Source: an uncultured Clostridia bacterium
GTDB lineage: Bacteria; Bacillota; Clostridia; Lachnospirales; CAG-274
Length of the DNA: 32,025 nt
Direction: 5' to 3'
Assembly: GCA_947585865.1 (NCBI GenBank)
Contig: CANPXH010000027.1
Coordinates: 1-32,025 of the forward strand
Part shown: positions 17,702 through 26,108 of the stretch, piece by piece
Position numbering within the stretch: the stretch's first letter is position 1
How the letters are laid out: every line of letters begins with the position of its first letter
The notes under the pieces: generated by a model
Seen by the model: only the letters and a program-made list of their open reading frames with translations
Database searches by the model: none
Told to the model about the DNA's origin: nothing
Program-made: the position numbers and the translations under genes

Positions 17702-19174
17702 TTACATTTCAAGACTTTTTTTATTACAATTATGTTTCAGCATTTCCATGGCAAGGGATATGTTTTCCGTAATATCTGTGGCAAGAACGCCGTATTCACC
17801 CTTTCTATGCGCTGCCATTTCTCCTGCCAGGCCGTTTATATAAGCTCCCAGACACGCTGCATCAAATACATCCATCCCCTGAGCGATGAGCCCGGCGATA
17901 AGTCCGGCAAGGCAATCCCCCGTGCCGCCTTTGCTCATGGCGGGAGTGCCGGTCGTGTTTATACATATTTTGCCTCCTGGTGAGGCAATAACGCTGTGAG
18001 CATCCTTGAGCAGTACCACAACATTGTATTTCCTTGCGAAATCAAGGGCGGTCTCTATCATATTTGATTTTATATAATCGGGATCAAGACCTGTGAGACG
18101 GCTCATTTCCTTTATGTGGGGAGTTATGACTCCATTGAATGATATAAGGCTCTTGTCCTCAGCCATAATGTTGAGTGCGTCTGCATCTGCAACTATAGGG
18201 CGTTTTGTTTTTTCTGTAACGGCTCTGACCATACGGCGGCTGTCGTCGCTTATGCCAATGCCGGAGCCTATGACCGTAACGTTTCCGTAATCGTGATCTA
18301 TGCTGCCTCGCCTTGAAGTAACGGCCTCCGGCAGTGTGCTGTGAACTACATCCGCAACATGGTCGGTCGTGCATATGTTTACAAGTCCGGCGCCTGCTTT
18401 ATATGCAGCTCTGCCGTTTATAACAGCGGCGCCTGCCATGGTATCGCTGCCCGAAACAAAAAGCACCTTGCCGTAGGTTCCCTTGTTGGAATAGCTTTTT
18501 CTTACGGGCAAATGTATGTTTTTGCCGTCAAGCATAAAGCAGTCGGAAGCAGTGGTGCAGGGTATGCCTATATGCTTTACGACAAGCTTTCCCACATGGG
18601 AATATGCGGGATAGAGCAAAAGTCCTCTCTTAGGCAGATGAAATGTGACGGTAACATCTGCATTTACGGCTATCCCATAGTCTTCGCCGGTATCGCAGTT
18701 TACGCCTGTGGGGCAGTCAACGGAAAGCACGAGCTTTGCCTTTTTGTTTATCTTTTCTACTATATCGATATATGTGCCGTTTAATTTGCTTTTCAGGCCG
18801 GTGCCCACAAGTGCGTCTATTACTATATCATAGTGGCCTATAGTGCAGCTTGTGTCGTTATATGATATATCCGCATCACAGCTTTCGAGCATGGCGAGAT
18901 TTATAAGGCAGTCATGGGTCGCTCTTTCTTTATCACCTATAAATATGACCTTTACATTTACGCCGCTTGCCATGAGCAGCCTTGCCGCCGCCAGTCCGTC
19001 ACCGCCGTTATTGCCCTTGCCTGCGAATATAAGGGCGGATCCTGCGCCCATATCAAGCACCTTATCAGCTATGCCTCTTGCGGCATTTTCCATAAGCAGC
19101 AGAGACGGCACGCCTTTTTCCTCTATGGCGATCCTTTCTTCTTCTCTCATTTCCTTTGTTGAAAGTACATACAT
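17702..19174 (-). CDS. nnr: Bifunctional NAD(P)H-hydrate epimerase / ADP-dependent dehydratase
   Basis: This enzyme repairs damaged NAD(P)HX: the N-terminal half interconverts R and S forms and the C-terminal half dehydrates the S form with ADP. The 490-residue length fits the fusion. The epimerase half (1 to about 210) has GKGNNGGDG (52-60), DALVGTGL and VDCPTGVNCDTG. The dehydratase half has NGRAAYKAGAGLVN (253-266), VADADALNIM, VITPHIKEMSRL and NTTGTPAMSKGGTGD (406-420), with the catalytic Asp at 420. ATG 19174 is preceded by GAGGTGTCTTT. It lies 10 nt after acpS, an arrangement common in Firmicutes. Confidence 0.96.
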   Translation of the reverse strand: MYVLSTKEMREEERIAIEEKGVPSLLLMENAARGIADKVLDMGAGSALIFAGKGNNGGDGLAAARLLMASGVNVKVIFIGDKERATHDCLINLAMLESCDADISYNDTSCTIGHYDIVIDALVGTGLKSKLNGTYIDIVEKINKKAKLVLSVDCPTGVNCDTGEDYGIAVNADVTVTFHLPKRGLLLYPAYSHVGKLVVKHIGIPCTTASDCFMLDGKNIHLPVRKSYSNKGTYGKVLFVSGSDTMAGAAVINGRAAYKAGAGLVNICTTDHVADVVHSTLPEAVTSRRGSIDHDYGNVTVIGSGIGISDDSRRMVRAVTEKTKRPIVADADALNIMAEDKSLISFNGVITPHIKEMSRLTGLDPDYIKSNMIETALDFARKYNVVVLLKDAHSVIASPGGKICINTTGTPAMSKGGTGDCLAGLIAGLIAQGMDVFDAACLGAYINGLAGEMAAHRKGEYGVLATDITENISLAMEMLKHNCNKKSLEM

Positions 19175-19184
19175 AAAGACACCT

Positions 19185-19544
19185 CTATTCGATTACAGCA
19201 AATGCAACGGCATTTTCATTGCTGTGGGATATGGATACGGATATACTTCTGCATCCCATATTTTCGTATATTTCTTTGGCATTTCCGTGCAGCACTGCAT
19301 ATGGCTTGCCGTTTTCGTTTCGCAGTATTTCTATTTCCACGGGAGCGCAGCCCTTGAAGCCTGTGCCCAAGGCCTTTGCAACGGCCTCCTTTGCGGCAAA
19401 ATTGCCTGCCAAGGTCTGATAGTTGTTTCCATGGAAAAGTCCTTGCTCTTTTTTTGTATATATTCTGTCCAGAAAGCTCTGTTTTTCTGCTGCTCTTATT
19501 ATCCTGTCTATTTCGGTAATATCTGTTCCTATTCCTTTTATCAT
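19185..19544 (-). CDS. acpS: Holo-[acyl-carrier-protein] synthase AcpS
   Basis: AcpS transfers 4'-phosphopantetheine from CoA to a Ser of acyl carrier protein, activating fatty acid synthesis. The 119-residue length is standard. GIGTDITEIDRI holds the metal-binding Asp8 and FAAKEAVAKALGTGF holds the second metal ligand Glu. SISVSISHSNENAVAFAVIE closes the fold. AAGGAGTGTGATATT precedes the ATG. It is the promoter-proximal gene of acpS-nnr and diverges from birA. Confidence 0.97.
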   Translation of the reverse strand: MIKGIGTDITEIDRIIRAAEKQSFLDRIYTKKEQGLFHGNNYQTLAGNFAAKEAVAKALGTGFKGCAPVEIEILRNENGKPYAVLHGNAKEIYENMGCRSISVSISHSNENAVAFAVIE

Positions 19545-19578
19545 AATATCACACTCCTTTTATTTCCACGTTAATATT

Positions 19579-19607
19579 AGTATACAATATTTATTTTATA
19601 TTTGCAA
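19579..19607 (-). promoter_or_regulatory. Predicted acpS promoter
   Basis: On the minus strand TTGCAA (19607-19602) and TATACT (19584-19579) have a 17-bp spacer and lie 35 bp upstream of the acpS ATG. The same TTGCAA could also act as a -35 for birA, but the resulting start point would fall on the birA ribosome binding site. Confidence 0.45.
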
Positions 19608-19647
19608 ATTTTGTTATTAAGGAGTACAATAAATTAAGGTGATGACT

Positions 19648-20598
19648 ATGAGATATGATGTTTTGAATATACTGAGAGTAAAAAACGACTACATATCCGG
19701 CGAAGAGCTTGGCAATATGCTGGGCGTGTCTCGTGCTGCCATATGGAAGGCCGTGACCAAGCTCAAGAACGAGGGCTACAACATAAGCTCTGTGAGCAAA
19801 CGTGGATATCGGCTTATAGACAACAAAGACGTGCTCAATGAAAATGAAGTGCGTATCGGCAATATTGTCTGTCTTAAAGAAGTGGATTCCACAAATGAGG
19901 AGGGCAAACGACGGGCTGAAAAGGGCTGTGCCGACGGGCTGGTCATAGTAAGCGACTATCAAAGCACAGGCAAGGGCAGACTTGGCAAGAGCTGGAGTTC
20001 CGACAAGGCGAAGGATCTGTATATGAGCATTGTCCTTTACCCGGACATAAGTCCTATGGAGGCGCCGAGACTTACGCTTATAGCAGGCATTGCCGTGTCC
20101 GAGGCGGTGAACGGTATCACGGGTCTCGATGCAGGCATAAAATGGCCGAACGATGTTGTGGTAAACGGGAAAAAACTGTGCGGCATACTGACAGAGATGA
20201 GCGCTGAGATAGAACGTATAAAATATGTTGTGATAGGCATAGGCGTCAATATAAACAGAGAAGGCTTTAACGCTGAGCTTAGCGATAAGGCGACATCGGT
20301 CTGTATCGAAACAGGCAAGAAATACAGAAGGGCATTGTTTATAGATGAGATCGTTTCACGGTTTATGAAATATTACGGTATTTATCGTGAAAGAGGCTTT
20401 GCCGCCCTTAAGGATGACTATAACCGCCTTTGTCTCAACAAGGGAAAAATAGTGCGGACCATAGGAAATAACGTTATAAAGGGCAGAGCCTTGGGCGTGA
20501 ACGACAAAGGCGAATTGCTCATAGAGACCGACACAAGCATTGTGCCTGTGCTTTCGGGAGAGGTATCGTTAAGACTTGAAGGAGACAGATATATATGA
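19648..20598 (+). CDS. birA: Bifunctional biotin-protein ligase / biotin operon repressor BirA
   Basis: BirA makes biotinyl-AMP and attaches biotin to carboxylase subunits. Members with an N-terminal DNA-binding domain also repress biotin genes. The 316-residue protein starts with a winged helix (YDVLNILRVKNDYISGEELG, GVSRAAIWKAVTKL). The catalytic domain has EVDSTNEEGKRRA, the biotin/ATP loop GKGRLGKSW (108-116) and KWPNDVVVNGKKLCGILTE, with the catalytic Lys. A C-terminal SH3-like domain follows. ATG 19648 is spaced correctly from AAGGTG; two upstream in-frame starts lie on or beside that site. No biotin synthesis or transport gene is nearby, so operator targets are elsewhere. Confidence 0.95.
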   Translation: MRYDVLNILRVKNDYISGEELGNMLGVSRAAIWKAVTKLKNEGYNISSVSKRGYRLIDNKDVLNENEVRIGNIVCLKEVDSTNEEGKRRAEKGCADGLVIVSDYQSTGKGRLGKSWSSDKAKDLYMSIVLYPDISPMEAPRLTLIAGIAVSEAVNGITGLDAGIKWPNDVVVNGKKLCGILTEMSAEIERIKYVVIGIGVNINREGFNAELSDKATSVCIETGKKYRRALFIDEIVSRFMKYYGIYRERGFAALKDDYNRLCLNKGKIVRTIGNNVIKGRALGVNDKGELLIETDTSIVPVLSGEVSLRLEGDRYI

Positions 20599-20666
20599 TG
20601 TTATAATTGTTTGTATAGTCGGCTTTTTTAAGCCGTTCACAGTTAATATTTACAGCTTATGAACGC

Positions 20667-20716
20667 AATACGGCCGAAGGCATCTCATTTTAAGAGAAGT
20701 CTTCGGCCGTATTTTA
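20667..20716. terminator. Terminator between the convergent birA and ligA genes
   Basis: AATACGGCCGAAG (20667-20679) and CTTCGGCCGTATT (20701-20713) form a 13-bp perfect stem with a smaller TCTC/GAGA stem inside, followed by TTT on the plus strand. A short CGGCTT/AAGCCG hairpin (20620-20635) lies upstream. It probably serves both directions. Confidence 0.8.
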
Positions 20717-20732
20717 GGTGCCGCATATGTTT

Positions 20733-22697
20733 TCAGGCAAGTACGTTGTTTGTCTGCTCGCCTGTCATTTCTATAAATTCTTCTTCGCTTATTATAGGTA
20801 TGCCCAATTCTTTGGCCTTTTTGTTTTTGGATGAAGATGAATTTACATTGTTGTTTATAAGATAGTCTGTTTTGGCGCTTACGCTTGATGTAGCCTTGCC
20901 GCCAAGCTTTTCAATATGTGCCTGCAGTTCTTTTCTGTTTTTGTAGATATGGACATCTCCCGTTACCACAAATGTTTTGCCTTCAAGTATATCGCTGCCG
21001 CCGTTATCCTCTTCGGCAATAAATGTGATGTATTCCATAGCGTTATCTATGAGGTCTAAATTGCTTTTGTGGCTGAAATATTTCATAACGGAATTTGCAA
21101 TGACGTCTCCGAAGCCGTCTATTTCAATTAATTCTTCAAATTTTGCATTTCTTATATTATCCATATCATAGCCGTATTTTTTACACAAAAGCTTTGCATT
21201 GCTGAGGCCTACGTTGTTTATGCCAAGGGCATATATGAAGTTTGCAATGTGTATGTTTTTGCTTTTTTCTATTGCGGAGATAAGATTATTATAGGATTTC
21301 TCGCCAAAGCCTTCCATTTCTATTATCTCATTTTTGTATTTTTCAAGACGGAACAGATCCGTATAATTGTCTATAAAGCCTTTTTCTATAAACTTTTCAA
21401 TGGTCGCTTCGGAAAGACCTTCTATATTCATGGCGTCTCTTGATACAAAGTGCTCAAGGAAGGCCACCCTCTGGGCTCTGCAGTTGGGATTTGGGCATTT
21501 AAGAGCCTTTCCGTCTCTCAGGCTTATTATTTCCGTTTCCTCATGGCACACAGGGCATACCTTGGGGATCTGTGCATTGCTGCTTTGGGTTATGTTTTCC
21601 GCTACCTGGGGTATTATCATATTGGCCTTGTATACCTTTATGGTATCGCCTATGCCAAGCTTAAGATTTTCAACTATGCTTAGATTGTGGAGAGAAGCCC
21701 TGTTTACAGTGGTGCCTTCCAGCTCCACAGGTTCAAAAACGGCTATGGGATTTATGAGCCCTGTTCTGGAGGTGTTCCAGTCTATATATAAAAGCTTCGT
21801 CTGAGCAAGCTCATCAGCCCATTTGAAAGCAATAGAATCCCTTGGGAATTTGGCGGTTGCGCCAAGGCTCTCGCTGTATTTGATACTGTTGTAGGTAAGC
21901 ACAAGTCCGTCTGTGGCATATTTGTTATGCGGTATTTTCTCTTCAAAATACTTTACCGAATCTTCTATATCCTTTGATGTTACGAGCTTTCTTTCCACGG
22001 CGGTAAAGCCCATAGCTTCCAGCCAGTCCAGTCTTTCCGATTTTTTATCGCCGAATTCCTTTCCTTCGGCTTTTACAAGGGAAAAGGCTATAAAGTTTAC
22101 ATTCCTCTTGGCGGCTATCTCCGAGTTGAGCTGTCTTACGGTACCGCTGCATAGGTTCCTTGGGTTTTTGTATTTTTCTTCCGCTTCAAGCTCTTCGTTT
22201 ATTTTGTCGAAGTCCTCAAATGAAATGACAGCTTCGCCTCTTATCACCGTTTCGCCCTTGAAGTTCATTTTAACGGGAATGTTCTTAAAGAATACGGCGT
22301 TATGGGTCATATCCTCGCCTATCTCTCCGTTTCCTCTTGTTACGGCCTGCGCCAGTTCGCCGTTCCTATAAGTAAGAACAACTGTGAGACCGTCCATTTT
22401 ATAGGAAAGTATACATTGGTTATCTCCCGCAAATTCCTTGAGCCGCTCAACATCCTTTGTCTTGTCCAGAGAAAGCATACGGCTTTCATGCCTTACCTTC
22501 TTAAGTGAGCTAAGTATACGGTGTCCTACCTTTTGGGTCGGACTGTCGGAAAGCACTATGCCCGTTTCGGCCTCAAGCTCCGTCAGCTCGTCATAAAGCT
22601 TGTCGTATTGGAAGTCGCTCATTATCTCCGAATCCTTCTGATAATATGCTTCCGAAGCCTTGTTCAATATATCGATCAGTTCTCTCATTCTTTTCAT
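20733..22697 (-). CDS. ligA: NAD-dependent DNA ligase LigA
   Basis: LigA seals DNA nicks in replication and repair using NAD. The 654-residue protein has all domains: Ia (YDKLYDELTELEAE, 31-44), the adenylation domain with nucleophile Lys100 in SYKMDGL and EAVISFEDFDKIN, and an OB fold (SRTGLINPIAVFEPV). A zinc finger (Cys381, 384, 401, 406), helix-hairpin-helix repeats and a C-terminal BRCT domain (about 580-654) follow. Several motifs differ from the common form, for example HESRMLSLDKTKD instead of HxxPMLSLxNAF and TDGLVLTYN instead of DGVVVKV. The start follows AAGGAGATTTTGCC. It stands alone, convergent with birA. It is probably active but from a divergent LigA branch. Confidence 0.95.
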   Translation of the reverse strand: MKRMRELIDILNKASEAYYQKDSEIMSDFQYDKLYDELTELEAETGIVLSDSPTQKVGHRILSSLKKVRHESRMLSLDKTKDVERLKEFAGDNQCILSYKMDGLTVVLTYRNGELAQAVTRGNGEIGEDMTHNAVFFKNIPVKMNFKGETVIRGEAVISFEDFDKINEELEAEEKYKNPRNLCSGTVRQLNSEIAAKRNVNFIAFSLVKAEGKEFGDKKSERLDWLEAMGFTAVERKLVTSKDIEDSVKYFEEKIPHNKYATDGLVLTYNSIKYSESLGATAKFPRDSIAFKWADELAQTKLLYIDWNTSRTGLINPIAVFEPVELEGTTVNRASLHNLSIVENLKLGIGDTIKVYKANMIIPQVAENITQSSNAQIPKVCPVCHEETEIISLRDGKALKCPNPNCRAQRVAFLEHFVSRDAMNIEGLSEATIEKFIEKGFIDNYTDLFRLEKYKNEIIEMEGFGEKSYNNLISAIEKSKNIHIANFIYALGINNVGLSNAKLLCKKYGYDMDNIRNAKFEELIEIDGFGDVIANSVMKYFSHKSNLDLIDNAMEYITFIAEEDNGGSDILEGKTFVVTGDVHIYKNRKELQAHIEKLGGKATSSVSAKTDYLINNNVNSSSSKNKKAKELGIPIISEEEFIEMTGEQTNNVLA

Positions 22698-22765
22698 GGC
22701 AAAATCTCCTTTTTATTAGTATAACTCATAATTTGAAATTAAGCAAACTTTTAATAAAATACATC

Positions 22766-22804
22766 TTGACAAAGTTTGTATGGTGTACTATAATACATAG
22801 TACA
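22766..22804 (+). promoter_or_regulatory. Promoter and GntR-type operator of the ABC operon
   Basis: Both promoter elements are perfect: TTGACA (22766-22771) and TATAAT (22789-22794) with a 17-bp spacer. A perfect inverted repeat, TGTACTAT (22784-22791) and ATAGTACA (22797-22804), covers the -10. Its GT..AC half-sites fit the GntR family rule, so the first gene of the operon likely represses its own promoter. Confidence 0.8.
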
Positions 22805-22835
22805 GTAAGACATATCCGAAAGGTGGTGACAGTAT

Positions 22836-23201
22836 ATGTTTAATATTGAACTGCGCTCGGGCATTCCCATTTATGAGCAGATATGCAACAGTGTGAAGGA
22901 AGGCGTATTAAAGGGATATTTAAAAAAGGGTGATCCTCTTCCTTCGGTGCGGAAGCTGGCATCCATGCTGAATATAAATCCCAACACTGCTGCAAAATCC
23001 TATGCGGAGCTTGAAAAGCAGGGGATCATCGTTACCGAAAAGGGAAGGGGTACTTTTATATCAGACTGCACGGACATCGATGCGGATTTCAGCAAGGCCA
23101 TGGAGAGCATACGCCCCGTATTGACGCAGCTTATGCTTTCGGGTACGGACAAGGAAGATATAATAAAGGGAATATGCAAAATATTAGAGGAACAGGAGTG
23201 A
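22836..23201 (+). CDS. GntR-family (YtrA-like) transcriptional regulator
   Basis: The 121-residue protein has a GntR winged helix at 1 to about 72: GIPIYEQICNSVKEGVLKGY, PLPSVRKLASMLNINPNTAAKSYAELEKQGII and EKGRGTFIS. The short C-terminal part (about 50 residues) is too small for an effector domain of the FadR or HutC type, which places it with the YtrA subfamily. Such regulators control ABC transporters in the same operon. GGTGGTGACAGT precedes the ATG, and the ATPase gene follows after 6 nt. A palindrome on its own promoter suggests autorepression. In Bacillus, ytr-type operons respond to cell-wall-acting antibiotics; a similar signal here is only an analogy. Confidence 0.92.
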   Translation: MFNIELRSGIPIYEQICNSVKEGVLKGYLKKGDPLPSVRKLASMLNINPNTAAKSYAELEKQGIIVTEKGRGTFISDCTDIDADFSKAMESIRPVLTQLMLSGTDKEDIIKGICKILEEQE

Positions 23202-23207
23202 TGATAT

Positions 23208-24077
23208 ATGATAGAAATTAAGGATCTGACAAAGTGCTACGGCAGCTTCAAGGCCGTGGACAATGTTTCGATAACTGTGCCAAAGGGTACTATACACGGT
23301 ATCATAGGCGAAAACGGTGTGGGCAAGACTACAATAATACACTGTGTTACCGGAGTATACAAGCCAAATGAAGGCGTTGTGCTCATAGACGGCGAGGATG
23401 TATATGACAACCCTAAAATAAAGGCGAGGATAGGCTATGTTGCCGACAGCAACAGCTATTTTCCTACCTACAGGGTAAAGGATATGGTGAAGTTTTACAA
23501 GGGCATATATCAAAGCTTTGACGAGGAGAGCTTCAATGAATTGAACGCTGTGTTTGCTCTGCCCGAGGACAGGAGGATAAATCAGCTTTCAAAGGGTATG
23601 CAGATGCGCCTTGCCCTTATGCTCAACATTGCAATAAAGCCCGATGTACTTGTACTTGACGAGCCTACAAGCGGACTTGATGCTCTTGCTAAAAAGCAGG
23701 TGACCGACCTTCTTATAAAAGAAGTGGCGGAAAGAGAGTGTACAATACTCATATCCTCTCATCATCTTTCTGAGCTTGAAAAGCTCTGCGACGATATCAC
23801 AATGCTGCAAAACGGAAAAGTCAAATATCAAAGCAGCGTAGAGGGTATAAAGGCTAAGGTAAAGAAGCTGCAGGCAGTATTTTCATCTCCTGTGGATCTG
23901 TCCGATGTAGAGGGTATACTCAATGTAGAGCAGATAGGCTCTATATATCACATAATCACCGACAATTATACTCAGGCCTTGGAAAGGCAGCTTTACGCCA
24001 AGGGCGCAGATATACTGGAGGAAATAGGCATGAGCCTTGAAGAGATATTTATATATTCCTCAAAGGAACAGAGGTGA
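23208..24077 (+). CDS. ABC transporter ATP-binding protein (YtrB-like)
   Basis: The 289-residue ATPase has Walker A GENGVGKTT (about 34-42), signature LSKGMQMRLALML, Walker B VLVLDEPTSGLDAL and the switch His in LISSHHLSELE. The signature starts LSKGM rather than LSGGQ, as is usual for the CcmA/EcsA-type exporters. About 80 residues follow the ATPase core and may contact the membrane partners. AGGAGTGATAT precedes the ATG. It is followed after 4 nt by the first membrane gene, so the complex is likely made of this protein and the two membrane proteins. The transported substrate is unknown. Confidence 0.94.
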   Translation: MIEIKDLTKCYGSFKAVDNVSITVPKGTIHGIIGENGVGKTTIIHCVTGVYKPNEGVVLIDGEDVYDNPKIKARIGYVADSNSYFPTYRVKDMVKFYKGIYQSFDEESFNELNAVFALPEDRRINQLSKGMQMRLALMLNIAIKPDVLVLDEPTSGLDALAKKQVTDLLIKEVAERECTILISSHHLSELEKLCDDITMLQNGKVKYQSSVEGIKAKVKKLQAVFSSPVDLSDVEGILNVEQIGSIYHIITDNYTQALERQLYAKGADILEEIGMSLEEIFIYSSKEQR

Positions 24078-24081
24078 TATT

Positions 24082-25020
24082 ATGAATTCGCTTTATAAAA
24101 ACTATATCAAAAACTCTCTTATACTTATGGGCGGGGCCTCTCTTTTCTCAATATTTCTGAACATTATGGATATAATGAGCGAAAGAGCAAGCGCCGTCAA
24201 CGGACAGGAAAAATGGACATCCTATATGACCGAGTGGAGCCAGTGGGCAGGCACGATATTTATAATAATATTTGCGGCTATAGGCTTGAATACATTTCTG
24301 CACTACAAAGACGTTAATAAAAAGACGGGCGTTTTCATAAAGCAGCTTCCCGTGAAATACGGCAACGATTTTTTATTTAAAACAATTTCATCTCTGATAT
24401 TCATAGGCGTAACTCTCACAGTGCTTTGCGTCATAGGCTGGGTAATGTATTCCCCTTATTTTGCCGAAGGCGAGAACTACTTCAAGCAAATGTGGGATAC
24501 TGCATATATGACATTTGCGGTAATGGTGCTTTTCTATTCCATAGGGCTTTTAAGTCAGCAGATAATTGGGATACCTATTCTTGCCATAGCAGCGCCCTTT
24601 GCGGCATTTTTCGGTATGCTGGGTTCATTCATAGGCTATGAATCAATGCCCTATGCCATAAGAGAGCTACCGATATTCAGAATAGCCATAGATCTTTTGG
24701 GTAAATTTTTTGAGCTTATATGCTTTTACGGAAAAATTTATCCCGAGGAAACGCTTTTTATAATATGGAGCATACCATTTTTTGTACTGGCGGCAATTCT
24801 GAATTCTAAAATAGATTACAGCAATATGGGCAAGCTGTTTTTATTCAGGTGGTGCAGACCTGTCGCATATGTTATAGGCTCTACAATGTTTGCCTTTTCT
24901 ATGCAGGTCGTTGTAAACGGCTTTGAGACAAGAGGCACAGCGGCAATCATTATCACATTTATACTGAGCTGGCTTGCAGGCTTTAAGATAATACAATACT
25001 TCGTAAGGCGATTTGACTAG
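24082..25020 (+). CDS. ABC transporter membrane protein 1 of the GntR operon
   Basis: The 312-residue integral membrane protein has about six hydrophobic segments (first near residues 12-28, then about 55-75, 100-125, 145-180, 225-250 and 262-305). I see no sequence motif that names a substrate. An extracytoplasmic loop of polar residues follows the first segment. The ATG at 24082 has GAGGTGATATT upstream; an earlier in-frame start at 24037 would overlap the ATPase gene. Next to a YtrA-like regulator and an ATPase, it is most simply the first permease subunit. The next gene starts 14 nt downstream. Confidence 0.85.
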   Translation: MNSLYKNYIKNSLILMGGASLFSIFLNIMDIMSERASAVNGQEKWTSYMTEWSQWAGTIFIIIFAAIGLNTFLHYKDVNKKTGVFIKQLPVKYGNDFLFKTISSLIFIGVTLTVLCVIGWVMYSPYFAEGENYFKQMWDTAYMTFAVMVLFYSIGLLSQQIIGIPILAIAAPFAAFFGMLGSFIGYESMPYAIRELPIFRIAIDLLGKFFELICFYGKIYPEETLFIIWSIPFFVLAAILNSKIDYSNMGKLFLFRWCRPVAYVIGSTMFAFSMQVVVNGFETRGTAAIIITFILSWLAGFKIIQYFVRRFD

Positions 25021-25034
25021 GGAGGTGTGTTTTT

Positions 25035-26108
25035 ATGGATAAAAGAAATAAGAATCTCATATTGTGGGAAATAAGCAAAATAAAATGGCTTCCCCTGATT
25101 GCCTTTGCAATAATGTATTTTACGTCGATAGCCTATAAGGAAAATATGATGCTTGAGGATTGCCGTGTGCTTACAGAGGGCTTTATGAACACATACTGGA
25201 GCATAGACCTTGTGAATACAGGCTTCTTTGTATTCAATATCGGCTGGGTAGTACTTCTTGCCTTTTGCCAGTTCAACGATGACGCAAATATATGGTATTC
25301 TCTGCCCTACAGAAAAAAGGAGCTCCATTCCGCAAAGCTCATAACGGGCATAGGCTTTATAACACTTATGCTTGGAATATATACGGTGTGGATGATCGTG
25401 CTCTATCACAGGTACATCCCCTTTATGGAGGATATTTACAACATATATCCCGGTCTTAACGGCAATGTCTTTAACGAAACGACTATCGTTTTGAATATGC
25501 TGCTCACATGGATGGTAATGATATTCATATATCTTGTGTTTATGTTCTCACAGTATATGGTATCTCAGCCTGTTATAGCGGCGGTATTCGGCATAGTGCT
25601 TCTCACGACTCCCGTATTTATTATGGAAATGGCAGAACGATACGGAAATTTTCAGTGGGATATGTCATATAGATTTATTTACTTCCCTTTGTTTCCCTTT
25701 CAGGGTACGGAAGCCATATCGGAGGATTATATAATTGCCGCTTCATTTAACAGCGTAAGAGAAAGCGCCACCTCTGTTGAATGGAATATAGCTCAGGGGC
25801 AGCTTTTTGGCACAGTAAAGTTTATATATTATGCGGTGCTTTCATTTGTTATGGCATATATTTGCAATAAATGTGCCGATTCCGAACTGAGGGCGGAAAA
25901 CAGCGGACTTCTGCCGGGGCGTATATACGGCAAGGTGTTCATTACAGTGATCACTCTTTTTACGGCAAGCTTTTTCGGAAACGCATTTATGTACAGCGTA
26001 AACAAATGGGTAGGAGTTCTTGTGTTCCTTTTCTTCGGCACAGTTACATTTGTGATAGCCAATGCCATACTTAAAAAGCAGGGGGTGAGACTATGGCAAA
26101 AAAAGTAA
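25035..26108 (+). CDS. ABC transporter membrane protein 2 of the GntR operon
   Basis: The 357-residue protein has at least six hydrophobic segments (near 17-33, 60-78, 103-125, 155-180, 185-202, 260-280 and 305-345). LVNTGFFVFNIGWVVLLAFC and WYSLPYRKKELHSAKLITG resemble ABC-2-like permeases, where a short cytoplasmic amphipathic stretch follows the second membrane segment. No substrate motif was recognised. GGGAGGTGTG precedes the ATG. Its end overlaps the lipoprotein gene by 16 nt, so the two are translationally coupled. It probably pairs with the preceding permease. Confidence 0.87.
   Translation: MDKRNKNLILWEISKIKWLPLIAFAIMYFTSIAYKENMMLEDCRVLTEGFMNTYWSIDLVNTGFFVFNIGWVVLLAFCQFNDDANIWYSLPYRKKELHSAKLITGIGFITLMLGIYTVWMIVLYHRYIPFMEDIYNIYPGLNGNVFNETTIVLNMLLTWMVMIFIYLVFMFSQYMVSQPVIAAVFGIVLLTTPVFIMEMAERYGNFQWDMSYRFIYFPLFPFQGTEAISEDYIIAASFNSVRESATSVEWNIAQGQLFGTVKFIYYAVLSFVMAYICNKCADSELRAENSGLLPGRIYGKVFITVITLFTASFFGNAFMYSVNKWVGVLVFLFFGTVTFVIANAILKKQGVRLWQKK

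Noticed and set aside
18843..19574. 243-codon plus-strand open reading frame
   Set aside because: It is the antisense shadow of nnr and acpS, both of which have clear motifs and ribosome binding sites.
19602..19630. birA promoter TTGCAA with TACAAT at 17 bp
   Set aside because: The start of transcription it predicts would fall on the birA ribosome binding site, leaving no usable leader.
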